Positions 1 to 9,234 of a stretch of 64,000 nucleotides of DNA are shown piece by piece; the first letter of the stretch is position 1; each line of letters opens with the position of its first letter. The DNA comes from Amaricoccus sp. (lineage in GTDB: Bacteria > Pseudomonadota > Alphaproteobacteria > Rhodobacterales > Rhodobacteraceae): the NCBI RefSeq assembly GCF_017993425.1, contig NZ_JAGOMQ010000007.1, positions 56,211-120,210 on the forward strand, written 5' to 3'. Both the position numbers and the translations under genes were made by a program. The notes beneath the pieces are model-generated. The model searched no databases and had not been told where the DNA came from. It was given only the letters and a program-made list of their open reading frames with translations.

Positions 1-482
1 GCCGCTGTCGGGGCGCCGAACAGGAACGGCCCGCCGTAGCGCTCCAGACACTCCGTCCAGATCGTGCGGATCCGCTCGATGTCGGGCCGCGCCCCGGAGA
101 ACACCTTGAACTTATCGTGGCGGGCCCGGAGATTCATCGGCAGGGCCGAGCGCAGGTTGTAGAACCCCGAGTGCATCTCGCCCGCTACCGCCCTTGCATG
201 GGCGCGCGTCGCGCGGTCCGCGGGCCAGAGCCCGGCCTCGGGGAAGACCTCGTGCAGGTATTCCGCGATCGCCAGCGTGTCCCAGACCTCGACGCCCTGG
301 TGCGAGAGCCGCGGCACCAGCACCGAGGGCGAGAGCAGCAGGAGCTCCTGCCGCTGGCTCGGGTCGGCGGTGTCGACGGGCTGCTCGTCGAAGGCGAGCC
401 CGGCCATGCGGCACAGCAGCCAGCCGCGGAGCGACCAGGAGGAGTAGTTCTTCGAGGACAGGGTCAGGGTGGCGCGCGGCAT
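1..482 (-). CDS. Glutathione S-transferase family protein, 3' end cut off by window edge
   Basis: Read on the minus strand from the ATG at 482, the frame stays open to base 1 and gives 160 residues. The start reads MPRATLTLSSKNYSSWSLRG, the usual opening of a bacterial GST thioredoxin-like domain. It continues with a Val-Pro-Arg-Leu stretch (the cis-proline region) and a WDTLAIAEYL helix that closes the glutathione-binding half. An alpha-helical C-terminal half follows and is interrupted by the window edge. Family members are cytosolic and conjugate or reduce electrophiles with glutathione; the substrate cannot be told. It is divergent from phaZ with 112 bp between the starts. The fold is well supported, the specific subfamily is not. 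Confidence 0.85.
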   Translation of the reverse strand, partial: MPRATLTLSSKNYSSWSLRGWLLCRMAGLAFDEQPVDTADPSQRQELLLLSPSVLVPRLSHQGVEVWDTLAIAEYLHEVFPEAGLWPADRATRAHARAVAGEMHSGFYNLRSALPMNLRARHDKFKVFSGARPDIERIRTIWTECLERYGGPFLFGAPTA

Positions 483-594
483 CGCGGGGGCGGCCTCTCA
501 TACGTTAGGTTGCATCGCACAAACATTCTTGCCGCGGCGCACAAGGGAATGCATTAATTATTTCGCGCCCGTCCAGCCAGGGGATTCCCGCCCG

Positions 595-1815
595 ATGCTC
601 TACGAGACCTACCAGCTCAACGAGGACCTGCTGTCGCCGGTGCGCCGCTTCGCGCAGGCCGCCTCCCGGCTGCCCGGGCTGCCGGGGAGAATGCGGCTCG
701 GCTCGCGGATGGCGCGCGAGATGGCCGCGATGTGGGAGCTTCTGAGCCGGTTTCGCCTCACCCATGTGCGTCCCGAGTTCGGAATCCGCTCGGTGCCGAG
801 CGGAAACGCCGAGGTCGCGGTGGTCGAGGAGGTGGCGCTGAGCCTGCCCTACGGGAACCTCCTGCATTTCGCCAAGCCGGAGGTCGACGCGCCGCAGCCG
901 AAGATTCTCGTCATCGCGCCGCTCTCGGGGCATTTCGCCACGCTGCTGCGCAACACGGTGGCGACGCTGCTGCGCGACCACGACGTCTACATCACCGACT
1001 GGGCGAACGCCCGCGACGTGCCGGTCTCGGCCGGCTCGTTCGGGGTCGACGACTACATGGACTACGTGATTCGCTTCCTGGAGGCGATCGGGCCGGGCGC
1101 CCATGTGCTGGCGGTGTGCCAGCCCTGCGTGCAGACGCTCGCCGTCGTCGCGGTGATGTCGGAGCAGGACCACCCGGCGACGCCGCGCTCGATGACGCTG
1201 ATGGCCGGGCCGATCGACACGCGCGAGAGCCCGACCACGGTCAACGACCTCGCGAACGAGAAGACCATCGACTGGTTCCGCTCCAACGTGATCGGCCGGG
1301 TGCCGTGGCGCTACAAGGGGCGGGGGCGGCGGGTCTATCCGGGCTTCGTCCAGCTCTCGGCGTTCATGGCGATGAACATGGACCGCCACCGCAGCGCGCA
1401 TGCCCGGCTCTACCAGCACCTCGCCCGCGGCGAGGTCGACGAGGCGGCGCGGATCAAGGAGTTCTACGACGAGTATTTCGCGGTGCTGGACCTGACCGAG
1501 GAGTTCTACCTCGAGACGATCGACCGGGTGTTCCAGCGCGCCGACCTCGCCAGCGGCGAGTTCCTCTACCGCGGCCGCCGGGTGAACCCCGGGGCGATCC
1601 GCAGGACGGCGCTCCTGACCGTCGAGGGCGGCCGCGACGACATCTGCGCCCTCGGCCAGACCGCGGCGGCGCACGAGCTCTGCGCCTCGCTGCGCCCGCA
1701 CCTGCGCCGCCACCACCTCCAGGCCAATGTCGGCCATTACGGCGTGTTCTCCGGCCGGCGCTGGGAGCAGGAGATCTACCCGGTGGTGCGCAACATGATC
1801 CTCGCCATGGAGTGA
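595..1815 (+). CDS. phaZ: Intracellular poly(3-hydroxyalkanoate) depolymerase
   Basis: A 406-residue protein matching the intracellular PHB depolymerase family, which hydrolyses storage polyester granules in the cytoplasm to 3-hydroxybutyrate. The start MLYETYQLNEDLLSPVR is the family's N-terminus, so ATG 595 is preferred to the upstream in-frame start at 469. The nucleophile motif is Cys-Gln-Pro-Cys, with the likely catalytic Cys at residue 175 (these enzymes use Cys instead of the lipase Ser). The acid lies in the EGGRDDI segment (Asp348 or Asp349) and the histidine is His381 in NVGHYG. Length agrees with the family. It stands alone; phaC is not adjacent. Confidence 0.93.
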   Translation: MLYETYQLNEDLLSPVRRFAQAASRLPGLPGRMRLGSRMAREMAAMWELLSRFRLTHVRPEFGIRSVPSGNAEVAVVEEVALSLPYGNLLHFAKPEVDAPQPKILVIAPLSGHFATLLRNTVATLLRDHDVYITDWANARDVPVSAGSFGVDDYMDYVIRFLEAIGPGAHVLAVCQPCVQTLAVVAVMSEQDHPATPRSMTLMAGPIDTRESPTTVNDLANEKTIDWFRSNVIGRVPWRYKGRGRRVYPGFVQLSAFMAMNMDRHRSAHARLYQHLARGEVDEAARIKEFYDEYFAVLDLTEEFYLETIDRVFQRADLASGEFLYRGRRVNPGAIRRTALLTVEGGRDDICALGQTAAAHELCASLRPHLRRHHLQANVGHYGVFSGRRWEQEIYPVVRNMILAME

Positions 1816-1879
1816 CCCCTGAGCGACCCCGCGCCGATCTGGCGCGCGGGTCGCGAAGCGGCTACGACTCGCCCTCGCC

Positions 1880-1969
1880 GGAGGAGTGGCGGAGCGGTCG
1901 ATCGCGCCGGTCTTGAAAACCGGAGACGGTTCACGCCGTCCGTGGGTTCGAATCCCACCTCCTCCGCCA
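1880..1969 (+). tRNA. tRNA-Ser (anticodon UGA)
   Basis: A class II tRNA of 90 nt including an encoded CCA (1967-1969). The acceptor stem pairs GGAGGAG (1880-1886) with CTCCTCC (1959-1965), with discriminator G at 1966. The anticodon stem CCGGT/ACCGG encloses the loop CTTGAAA, with anticodon TGA at 1914-1916. A long variable arm and a GGTTCGAATCC T-arm are present. Bases 36-38 are AAA, the recognition triplet of MiaA, whose gene lies at 15.2 kb. The anticodon reads UCA codons. Confidence 0.97.
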
Positions 1970-1992
1970 TGAGGACTGCCGGGGGGAAGCGA

Positions 1993-2670
1993 ATGGCGGA
2001 TAGCGGGCGGGAGGGCGGCGGGGCGCCGCGGGTCGTGGACCTGGCGGGGCTCGCGGAGGCGCTGGCGGCGGGGCAGGGGGCGGGGCGGCGGATCGTCGGG
2101 GTCGCCGGCGCGCCGGGCTCGGGCAAGAGCACCTTCGCCGAGGCGCTGGCCGCGGCGCTGGAGGCGCGGGGCGTGGCGGCCGCGGTGCTGCCGATGGACG
2201 GCTTCCATTTCGACGACATGGTGCTGAACGCCCGCGGCCACCGGCCGCGCAAGGGGGCGCCGCACACCTTCGACGTGGACGGGCTCGCGGCGCTGCTCGG
2301 GCGGCTCGCGGCGGACGACGGGCGCGAGGTGGCGGTCCCGGTCTTCGACCGCGCCATCGAGATCGCGCGGGCCGGGGCGCGGATCATCGGGCCGGAGGTG
2401 CGGCTGGTGGTGGTCGAGGGCAACTACCTGCTGCTCGACGACCCGGCCTGGGCGCGGCTGCGCGACGCCTTCGACGCGACGGTGTTCCTCGATGTCCCCG
2501 AGCCGGCGCTGGAGACGCGGTTGCAGGCGCGCTGGACGGGCTACGCGCTGACGCCAGACGAGATCGTGGCGAAGCTCGAGGGGAACGACCTGCCGAACGC
2601 GCGGCTGGTCGCCCGGTCCTCGGCGCCGGCGGACTTCGTGGTGCGCAACGTCGCCGCGGGCGAGGCATAG
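1993..2670 (+). CDS. P-loop kinase of the uridine kinase/FrcK-like family
   Basis: A 225-residue P-loop protein. Walker A is GAPGSGKST at residues 39-47. The substrate-side motif MDGFHFDD (68-75), followed by the Arg-Lys-Gly-Ala-Pro-x-Thr-Phe-Asp stretch, is typical of the nucleoside/fructose/pantothenate kinase-like group that includes FrcK of rhizobial fructose operons. It probably phosphorylates a sugar or nucleoside in the cytoplasm; the substrate is not fixed by sequence. An ATG at 1969 overlaps the tRNA CCA, so ATG 1993 is preferred. The RpiR-type regulator that follows 89 bp downstream supports a sugar role (inference). No transporter genes accompany it. Confidence 0.8.
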   Translation: MADSGREGGGAPRVVDLAGLAEALAAGQGAGRRIVGVAGAPGSGKSTFAEALAAALEARGVAAAVLPMDGFHFDDMVLNARGHRPRKGAPHTFDVDGLAALLGRLAADDGREVAVPVFDRAIEIARAGARIIGPEVRLVVVEGNYLLLDDPAWARLRDAFDATVFLDVPEPALETRLQARWTGYALTPDEIVAKLEGNDLPNARLVARSSAPADFVVRNVAAGEA

Positions 2671-2759
2671 GCGCGGGCAAGGGGCGTAGCGGCGGTTTTT
2701 GCTGGCGGCGGGGCGGAGATCGGTCCATCCTGCAATGAAAATTGCGGGAGCACCCTTCG

Positions 2760-3638
2760 TTGGAAAAACCGGCGCCGCCGGCGAACTACGAGGACCTGAT
2801 CCGGGCCATCCACGACCAGTACGAGGGGATGAGCAAGGGCTACCAGGCGATCGCGCTCTACCTGACGCAGAACCCCAACGACGTCGCGGTGCGCTCGGTC
2901 AACGCCATCGCCGAGCGCTGCGGGGTGCATGCCTCGAACTTCGTGCGCTTCGCGCAGGCGCTCGGCTATTCCGGGTTCCGCGACCTGCAGGAGCTGTTCC
3001 AGCGCCGGCTCTCCACCGCGGCGCCCGGCTTCGAGGCGCGGGTCAAGGCGCTGGAGAGCGAGCTCGGCGCGCGCGAGGACCGCAGCGCCCACGGCTTCCT
3101 GCGCGACCTCGTCGTGCGCGACGTCGCCTCGCTGCAGGAGATGCTCGACGAGATCGACCCGGCCCAGCTCACCCGCGCCGTCGACCTGCTGGAGGCGGCG
3201 GAGACGGTGTGGCTGGTCGGGCAGCTGCGCTCGGCGCCGGTGGTCGAGCTGCTGCGCTACGTGCTGACCATGCTGGGCAAGCGCTGCGTGCTGCTCGATC
3301 CGAGCGGCGGGCTCGCCACCCACATGGCGCGGACGATGCGCCCGGCGGACCTGCTCGTCGCGGTCGCCTTCCGCTTCTACGCAACGGAGGTCGTCAACAT
3401 CGTCGAGGAGGCGGCGGCGCGCGGCGTGCCGACGGTCGCCATCTCGGACAGCACGCTGTCGCCGCTCGCCAAGGGCGCGGCGGCGCTCTTCGCGGTGCCG
3501 GAGCACGCCTACACCTTCTCGCGCTCGCTCGCGGCGCCGATGTGCCTCGCCCAGGCGCTGACCGTGGCGCTCGCCGCCCGCCTGCAGGACGACGCCGAGG
3601 AGCCGCGGATCCCCACCGTCACCGGCTCGCGGTCCTGA
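2760..3638 (+). CDS. MurR/RpiR family transcriptional regulator (HTH + SIS)
   Basis: A 292-residue regulator. The N-terminal RpiR helix-turn-helix covers about residues 10-85 (AIAERCGVHASNFVRFAQAL is the recognition helix region). A sugar-isomerase (SIS) effector domain follows at about 125-260. Members sense phosphorylated sugars. No ATG is available: an in-frame TGA lies at 2736, and the only starts before the conserved part are TTG 2742 and TTG 2760. TTG 2760 is preferred because GCGGGAG sits at 2744-2750, nine bases upstream. It likely controls the neighbouring kinase or a remote sugar locus. It ends just before a strong hairpin. Confidence 0.88.
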   Translation: MEKPAPPANYEDLIRAIHDQYEGMSKGYQAIALYLTQNPNDVAVRSVNAIAERCGVHASNFVRFAQALGYSGFRDLQELFQRRLSTAAPGFEARVKALESELGAREDRSAHGFLRDLVVRDVASLQEMLDEIDPAQLTRAVDLLEAAETVWLVGQLRSAPVVELLRYVLTMLGKRCVLLDPSGGLATHMARTMRPADLLVAVAFRFYATEVVNIVEEAAARGVPTVAISDSTLSPLAKGAAALFAVPEHAYTFSRSLAAPMCLAQALTVALAARLQDDAEEPRIPTVTGSRS

Positions 3639-3655
3639 GGGGCCCCGGGAACGCC

Positions 3656-3683
3656 GACGCCCGGCCGCGGGCGGCCGGGCGTC
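3656..3683. terminator. GC-rich hairpin between convergent genes
   Basis: A perfect 11-bp stem (GACGCCCGGCC with GGCCGGGCGTC) around a 6-nt loop lies 17 bp after the RpiR gene and 23 bp before the end of the oppositely transcribed membrane fusion gene. No T-tract follows on either side, so it would work as a bidirectional barrier or RNA-stabilising hairpin rather than a textbook intrinsic terminator. Confidence 0.6.
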
Positions 3684-3706
3684 GAACGAACGGGCAGGCG
3701 GGGCGG

Positions 3707-5026
3707 TCAGCCCTCGCGGAAGGCCTTGGCGAAGTAGTCGGTCATCGGCTTCACCAGATAGCCGATCGGGCTGCGCTCGCCGGTCTGGATGAAGGCCTCC
3801 ACCGGCATCCCGGGCAGGATGGTCAGGCCGGAGAGCTTCTGGCGCGCCTCGTCGGTGATGTCGATCTCGACGAGGTAGTAGCGCGTCCGGGTCTGCTGGT
3901 CCTCGATCGCGTCGGCCGAGACCTTGGTGACGTGGCCCCAGACCTCCGGCGTGGTGCGCTGGTCGAAGGCGGAGAAGCGCATCTTGGCCTCCTGCCCGAT
4001 ATGGACCTGGTCGATATGGGTGGTGTCGACCCGCGCCTTGACGATCAGCCGGACCTCCTTCGGCACGATGTAGAGCACCGGCTCGGCCGGACGCACCACG
4101 CCGCGCAGCGTGTCGGCGGTGTTGGCGTAGACGATCCCCGAGACCGGCGCGCGCAGCTGGAGCTTGCTGATCTGGTCCTTGAGCGAGATGCGCTTCTCGC
4201 GCAGCTCGATCTCGCGGAACTCGAGCTCGCGCAGCTCGGCGATCGCCTCCTCGCGGGTCTTCGACACCAGCCGGACGCGCTCGATGTTGGTCTCGGCGAT
4301 CTTGCCGCGGTTCTCGGAGATCGCCGCCTCGACCTGGCTCTCGCTGCCCTTGAGGCGGGCGAACTCGCGCTGCGGCGTCAGCAGGCGGGTGAGCTGGGTC
4401 AGGCCCTCGTTCAGCAGCGTCTGCTGCGCGTCGATCTCGCGGCCGAGAAGCTCGATCTGGGTGTGGGTCGCCGCCTGCAGCGCGATCAGGCCGTCGATCT
4501 GGTTGGAGATCTGGGCGGCGCGCTCCTTGAGCTGCGAATCCTCCTCGCCCTGCACCTTGCGGCGGGCGTCGAACTGCTGCTGCTGCGCGGTCATCAGCTT
4601 GGCCACCTCGGGATCGACCGCGGCGCGGGCGACCAGCTCGGGGTCGAAGGTGATGACGTCCTTGACGTCGCGCTCGGCGGAGAGGCGGCTCTTGCGGGCG
4701 AGGATCTCGTACCACTGGCCCTCGACGATGCCGAGCTCGGTGCGGAGCTGGTCGCCCTCGAGCTCGACGAGCACCTGACCCGCCTGCACCTCGTCGCCGT
4801 CGCGGACATGGATCGCCGCGATCACCCCGCCGGTCAGGTGCTGGACGACCTGGCGGTTGCCCTCCACCTCGACGAAGCCGTGCGCGATCACCGCGCCGGA
4901 GATGCTCGTCAGCATCCCCCAGAACACGAGGCCGCCCAGCAGCGCGAAGAGCGTGGCGTAGCCGAGGACGAGGAAGCCGCGGACGTTCCAGTGCGACTCG
5001 TGCGGGGCGCGGTCGACGGCGGCCAT
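3707..5026 (-). CDS. Type I secretion membrane fusion protein, HlyD/PrtE family
   Basis: A 439-residue periplasmic adaptor linking an inner-membrane type I ABC exporter to an outer-membrane TolC-like channel. One membrane anchor lies at about residues 17-38, then a lipoyl/barrel-sandwich half (GFVEVEGNRQVVQHLTGG). A long coiled-coil hairpin of charged heptads occupies about 115-310, followed by the second half-motif and beta-barrel. The C-terminal GMPVEAFIQTGERSP and YLVKPMTDYF segments are the family signature. The start ATG 5026 overlaps the stop of the ABC gene (TGATG), so the two are translationally coupled. The TolC partner is not in the window. Confidence 0.93.
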   Translation of the reverse strand: MAAVDRAPHESHWNVRGFLVLGYATLFALLGGLVFWGMLTSISGAVIAHGFVEVEGNRQVVQHLTGGVIAAIHVRDGDEVQAGQVLVELEGDQLRTELGIVEGQWYEILARKSRLSAERDVKDVITFDPELVARAAVDPEVAKLMTAQQQQFDARRKVQGEEDSQLKERAAQISNQIDGLIALQAATHTQIELLGREIDAQQTLLNEGLTQLTRLLTPQREFARLKGSESQVEAAISENRGKIAETNIERVRLVSKTREEAIAELRELEFREIELREKRISLKDQISKLQLRAPVSGIVYANTADTLRGVVRPAEPVLYIVPKEVRLIVKARVDTTHIDQVHIGQEAKMRFSAFDQRTTPEVWGHVTKVSADAIEDQQTRTRYYLVEIDITDEARQKLSGLTILPGMPVEAFIQTGERSPIGYLVKPMTDYFAKAFREG

Positions 5027-6744
5027 CACTGCGCCTCCGGGGCGATGCGGCCGGCGACGGCCGCATAGTTGCGCACATGCGCCTTGAGCACCTCGTCGCG
5101 CGGGCCGAAGGCCTTGGTCATGCCGCCGTCGATGATCAGGATGAGGTCGCACTCGGCGATGCCGGCCGGGCGGTGCGCCATGATGACGACGACGCGCCCC
5201 TCGGACTTCGCCTGGCGGATCGCCACGTTGAGCGCGTCCTGGCCGGCGGCGTCGAGGTTGGAGTTCGGCTCGTCGAGCACCAGCATCACCGGGTCGCCGT
5301 AGAAGGCGCGGGCGAGCCCGATGCGCTGCTTCTGCCCGCCGGAGAGCCGGGCGCCGCCGGCGGAGACCGGGGTGTCGTAGCCCTGCGGCAGCTGCAGGAT
5401 CATCTCGTGCGCGCCGGCCCGCTGCGCGGCGGCGACCACCGCCTCGGGGTCGGGGTTCGGGTCGAGGCGCGCGATGTTCTCGGCGACCGTGCCGTCGAAG
5501 AGCACGACGTCCTGCGGCAGGTAGCCGATGTAGCGGCCGAGCGTGTCGGGGTCGTACTGGTCGAGCGCCGCGCCGTCGAGCCGGACCGAGCCGGAGGCCG
5601 GCCGCCAGACGCCGGTCAGCACGCGGGCGAGCGTCGACTTGCCCGAGGCCGAGGGCCCGATCACGCCGAGCGCCTGGCCCGGGCGGATCTGGAAGTCGAG
5701 CATCCGGAGGCTCGCCTTCTGCTGGTCGGGCGGGAAGACGGTGATCTGGGTGATGTCGAGGAAGGCGCGCGGCCGGGGCAGGGGGGTGACGGCGGCGTGG
5801 TCGGGCGTGGAGGAGAGGAGCGTGCGCAGGTGGTCCCAGCCGATGCGGGCGCGCACGAAGAGCGGCCAGCCGCCGATCGCCTGCTCGACGGGCGCGAGCG
5901 CGCGGCCCATCAGGATCGAGCCCGCGATCATCGCGCCGGCGGACATCTCGCCCCGGAGCACGACATAGGCGCCGAGCCCGAGCATCGCCGACTGCAGGAA
6001 GAAGCGGAAGGTCTTGGAGATCGTGGAGAACTGGCCGACGCGGTCCGACGAGGCGAGCTGCGCCCGCGTGGCGCGCTGGCGCAGCTTGCTCCAGCGCGAG
6101 AGCGCGGCGTCGCGCATGCCGAGCGCGTGGATCAGCTCGCCCTGCTGGCGGATCGTCTCGGCGAAGCCGTCGCCGTGCATGGTCGCCTGGTTCGCCTCGG
6201 CCTCGTGCTTGCGGGTGAAGTGCTGGTTGAGGAGCGTGATGATCACGAGGATCACCATGCCGGCGATGGCGAGGTGCCCGAGCAGCGGGTGGAACGTGTA
6301 GATGAGCGCGATGAAGAACGGCGCCCAGGGCATGTCGAAGATCGCGAAGAGCACCGGCGAGGACATGAAGCGCTGCACCGCCTCGAGGTCCTTCAGCCCC
6401 GAGGCCGGGCGGGCGCGCTCGCTCGACAGCACCGAGCGGCGCAACACGGCGCGGAACACCCGCTCGTCGAGCCGGCTCTGCACCGTGGCGCCGATGCGCG
6501 AGGCGACCCGGGCGCGCACGTAGTCGAGCACGCCCATGATGGCGAAGAGCCCGGCGACGAGGATGGTCAGCGCGACCAGCGTCTCCCTGGAGCTCGACGA
6601 CAGCACCCGGTCATAGACCTGGAGCATGTAGAGCGATCCGGTCAGCATCAGGATGTTCACCACGGCGGAGAAGATCCCCACCGTGACGAACAGGCCGGTC
6701 ATGCCCGAGAAGCCCGTCTCGGGCCCATTCGCCGCGCCACGCAT
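5026..6744 (-). CDS. Type I secretion system permease/ATPase (PrtD/HasD-like)
   Basis: A 572-residue fused ABC exporter with an N-terminal transmembrane domain (first helix about residues 16-40) and a C-terminal nucleotide-binding domain. The latter has Walker A GPSASGKST, signature LSGGQKQR and Walker B VLVLDEPNSNLD. No peptidase C39 domain precedes it, which fits exporters of RTX proteins with uncleaved C-terminal signals. ATG 6744 is preferred over the in-frame ATG 6828 because AGGGGG precedes it by nine bases and the family begins near the first helix. Candidate cargo is the RTX protein at 23.9-25.2 kb (inference; the genes are 17 kb apart). Confidence 0.92.
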   Translation of the reverse strand: MRGAANGPETGFSGMTGLFVTVGIFSAVVNILMLTGSLYMLQVYDRVLSSSSRETLVALTILVAGLFAIMGVLDYVRARVASRIGATVQSRLDERVFRAVLRRSVLSSERARPASGLKDLEAVQRFMSSPVLFAIFDMPWAPFFIALIYTFHPLLGHLAIAGMVILVIITLLNQHFTRKHEAEANQATMHGDGFAETIRQQGELIHALGMRDAALSRWSKLRQRATRAQLASSDRVGQFSTISKTFRFFLQSAMLGLGAYVVLRGEMSAGAMIAGSILMGRALAPVEQAIGGWPLFVRARIGWDHLRTLLSSTPDHAAVTPLPRPRAFLDITQITVFPPDQQKASLRMLDFQIRPGQALGVIGPSASGKSTLARVLTGVWRPASGSVRLDGAALDQYDPDTLGRYIGYLPQDVVLFDGTVAENIARLDPNPDPEAVVAAAQRAGAHEMILQLPQGYDTPVSAGGARLSGGQKQRIGLARAFYGDPVMLVLDEPNSNLDAAGQDALNVAIRQAKSEGRVVVIMAHRPAGIAECDLILIIDGGMTKAFGPRDEVLKAHVRNYAAVAGRIAPEAQ

Positions 6745-6963
6745 ACCCTTTGTCCCCCTGGTCGCCAATAGAACGTCCGCCACCCGCGGCGTATCATACG
6801 CAGCGTGACGCGGGCGTGATAGCGCCAACTTGTTTAATGCGGCCCGTCGTGATCCGCCCTGCGCCCAAATAAGTCCCCGGCGGGGGCCGCAAAACCCCCG
6901 ATCGCCCCGGGCCGGCGGGCCGGCGGGAACCCGCCTCCCCGCCGCGAGGGATTCGCGAGGGAC

Positions 6964-9024
6964 TCAGGCGGCGTCGACGCGAATCACCGGCTCCATCGCG
7001 GCGAGGACGTCGTCGGGCAGGTGGCAGCGGATCTCGTGGCCCTCCGCCAGCCGGCGCATCGGCGGGACCACGGTTTCGCAGAGGTCGCCCGGAACCTGGC
7101 GCTTGCGCGGGCAGCGGGTCTGGAACGGGCAGCCGGGCGGCGGGTTCACCGCCGAGGGCACGTCGCCCTGCAGCAGGATGCGGTTCTTCTCCACGGTGAC
7201 GTCGGCGATCGGCACCGCCGAGAGCAGCGCCTCGGTATAGGGATGATAGGGCGGCGCGAAGACCTGCTCCGTCGTGCCGATCTCCACGACGTAGCCGAGA
7301 TACATCACCATCACCCGGTCGGCGAGGTAGCGCACGATCGAGAGGTCGTGGCTGATGAAGAGCATGGTGGTGCGGTTCTTGCGCTGCACGTCCATCAGGA
7401 GGTCGGTCACCGCCGCCTGCACCGAGACGTCGAGCGCCGAGACCGGCTCGTCGGCGACGACGACGCGCGGCGCGCCGGCGAAGGCGCGGGCGATGCCGAT
7501 GCGCTGCTTCTGGCCGCCGGAGAGCTGGCGCGGCATCCGCCGGGCGAAAGCGCGCGGCAGCCGCACGAGGTCGAGGAGCTCGAGCATCTTGGCCTGGCGC
7601 TCGGCGTCGGAGCGGCCGAAGCGGAACTTCTCCAGCACGCGCACGATCTGGCCGCCGATGCTGTGGCTCGGGTTCAGCGTGTCGAAGGGGTTCTGGAACA
7701 CCATCTGCAGCGAGGCGACCGTGCCGGTGTCGCGCCGCTCGACCGGCAGCGCGCCGATGTCGATCTCGCCGAGGGTAAGCGCCCCGTCGGTCGCCGTCTC
7801 GATCCCCATCAGCACCTTGGCGAGCGTCGACTTGCCGCAGCCCGACTCGCCCACGATGGCGAGCGTCTCGGCCTCGCGCGCCTCGAAGGAGAGCTCCTCG
7901 TTGGCCTTGACCACCTTGCCGGCCCCGCCGGTGAGCGCGCTCGCGGCGACGTCGTAGTACTTGCGCAGCCGGTCGGCCTTCAGCACCACCGGCCCGGGCG
8001 GGGCGGCGGGCTCGACCGGCGGCGGGGCGGGCGGCGAGGCCCAGTCGATCTCGTCGAAGCGGATGCAGCGCGAGGCGTGGTCGGGCCCCGCCGGCAGCAT
8101 CGGGATCTCCTGCGCGTCGCAGCGCCCGGCGACGAAGTAGCTGCAGCGCGGCCCGAAGTTGCAGCCGGGCGGGCGCTCGTGGGGCAGGGGGAAGTTCCCC
8201 GGGATCGGCACCAGCGGCCGCGTGGTCTTGTCGGCGCCAGGGAGCGGGATCGAGCGGAAGAGGCCCTGCGTGTAGGGGTGGCGCATCGAGGCGAACACCT
8301 CCTCGATCGGCCCGGTCTCCACCGCCTCGCCGGAATACATCACGCAGATGCGGTCGCAGACCTCGAGCACCAGCCCGAGGTTGTGGCTGATGAAGAGCAT
8401 CGAGGTGCCGAACTCGCGGCCGAGCTCCTTGACGAGATCGACGATGCCGGCCTCGACGGTGACGTCGAGCGCGGTGGTCGGCTCGTCGAGGATGAGGAGC
8501 GCGGGCTTCGACATCAGCGCCATGGCGATGACGATGCGCTGCTGCTGGCCGCCGGAGAGCTGGTGGGGATAGCTGTCGAGCACCCGGCCGGCGTCCGGCA
8601 GCCGCACCGCCTCGACGATCGCCTTCGCCTCCGCCCGCGCCGTCGTGGCCGAGGCGCCGTCATGGATCATCGGCACCTCCATGAGTTGCCGCCCGATCTT
8701 CATCGCCGGGTTGAGGCTCGCCATCGGCTCCTGGTAGATCATCGCGATCTCGCGCCCGCGGATGCTGCGCAGCTCCGCCTCCGGCATGGTCACGAGGTCG
8801 CGGCCCTTGAACATCAGCCGCCCGCCGACGATCCGCCCCGCCCGCCCGAGGTCGCGCATCACCGCGAGCGCCACCGTGGACTTGCCGCAGCCGCTCTCGC
8901 CGACGAGCCCCAGCGCCTGCCCGGGCATCACCGCCGCCGAGAAGTCCATCACCGCCGGGATCTCGCCGGCGCGGACGAAGAACGAGATCGAGAGGTTCTC
9001 GATCGACAGGATCGGCTCAGCCAT
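6964..9024 (-). CDS. Dual-ATPase peptide ABC transporter ATP-binding protein (DppD-DppF fusion)
   Basis: A 686-residue protein holding two complete ABC ATPase domains of the oligopeptide type. The first Walker A is GESGCGKST at 42-50 with signature LSGGQQQR. The second repeats GESGCGKST with LSGGQKQR and Walker B VVVADEPVSALD. Each half ends with a Cys-containing oligopeptide-transporter tail (GPRCSYF and QTRCPRK segments), so this is a natural fusion and not two genes. It energises the permease pair encoded upstream, which begins 211 bp away; the gap holds no gene. Likely substrates are peptides, opines or similar compounds. Confidence 0.93.
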   Translation of the reverse strand: MAEPILSIENLSISFFVRAGEIPAVMDFSAAVMPGQALGLVGESGCGKSTVALAVMRDLGRAGRIVGGRLMFKGRDLVTMPEAELRSIRGREIAMIYQEPMASLNPAMKIGRQLMEVPMIHDGASATTARAEAKAIVEAVRLPDAGRVLDSYPHQLSGGQQQRIVIAMALMSKPALLILDEPTTALDVTVEAGIVDLVKELGREFGTSMLFISHNLGLVLEVCDRICVMYSGEAVETGPIEEVFASMRHPYTQGLFRSIPLPGADKTTRPLVPIPGNFPLPHERPPGCNFGPRCSYFVAGRCDAQEIPMLPAGPDHASRCIRFDEIDWASPPAPPPVEPAAPPGPVVLKADRLRKYYDVAASALTGGAGKVVKANEELSFEAREAETLAIVGESGCGKSTLAKVLMGIETATDGALTLGEIDIGALPVERRDTGTVASLQMVFQNPFDTLNPSHSIGGQIVRVLEKFRFGRSDAERQAKMLELLDLVRLPRAFARRMPRQLSGGQKQRIGIARAFAGAPRVVVADEPVSALDVSVQAAVTDLLMDVQRKNRTTMLFISHDLSIVRYLADRVMVMYLGYVVEIGTTEQVFAPPYHPYTEALLSAVPIADVTVEKNRILLQGDVPSAVNPPPGCPFQTRCPRKRQVPGDLCETVVPPMRRLAEGHEIRCHLPDDVLAAMEPVIRVDAA

Positions 9025-9234
9025 GGCTCCGCGCCTCCCACATGCCTCGCGCCCCGCGCGCCTCCGCCCGTCGCCGCCGGCCGTTCCGGCCGCCGCCGCC
9101 GGCCGGACCCAGGCGCCGCGTCGAGGTCGCGCGCGCCCGAGCGTTCCGCCCGCGGCGCGCTGCCCCGTCGCGCCGGCGGCGCCGTCTCTCCGCCCCGGAC
9201 GACGGGGCCGGCCCCGGGGGCGGTTCCATGCCGC

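Noticed and set aside
1776..2423. Minus-strand frame with EEVGFEPTDGVNRLRFSRP, looking like a conserved protein
   Set aside because: It is the reverse strand of tRNA-Ser(UGA). The same false protein is known from many genomes because the tRNA is conserved.
6964..9024. Two separate ATPase genes (DppD and DppF)
   Set aside because: One uninterrupted frame links both domains with a normal linker, and such fusions are common in this transporter class.
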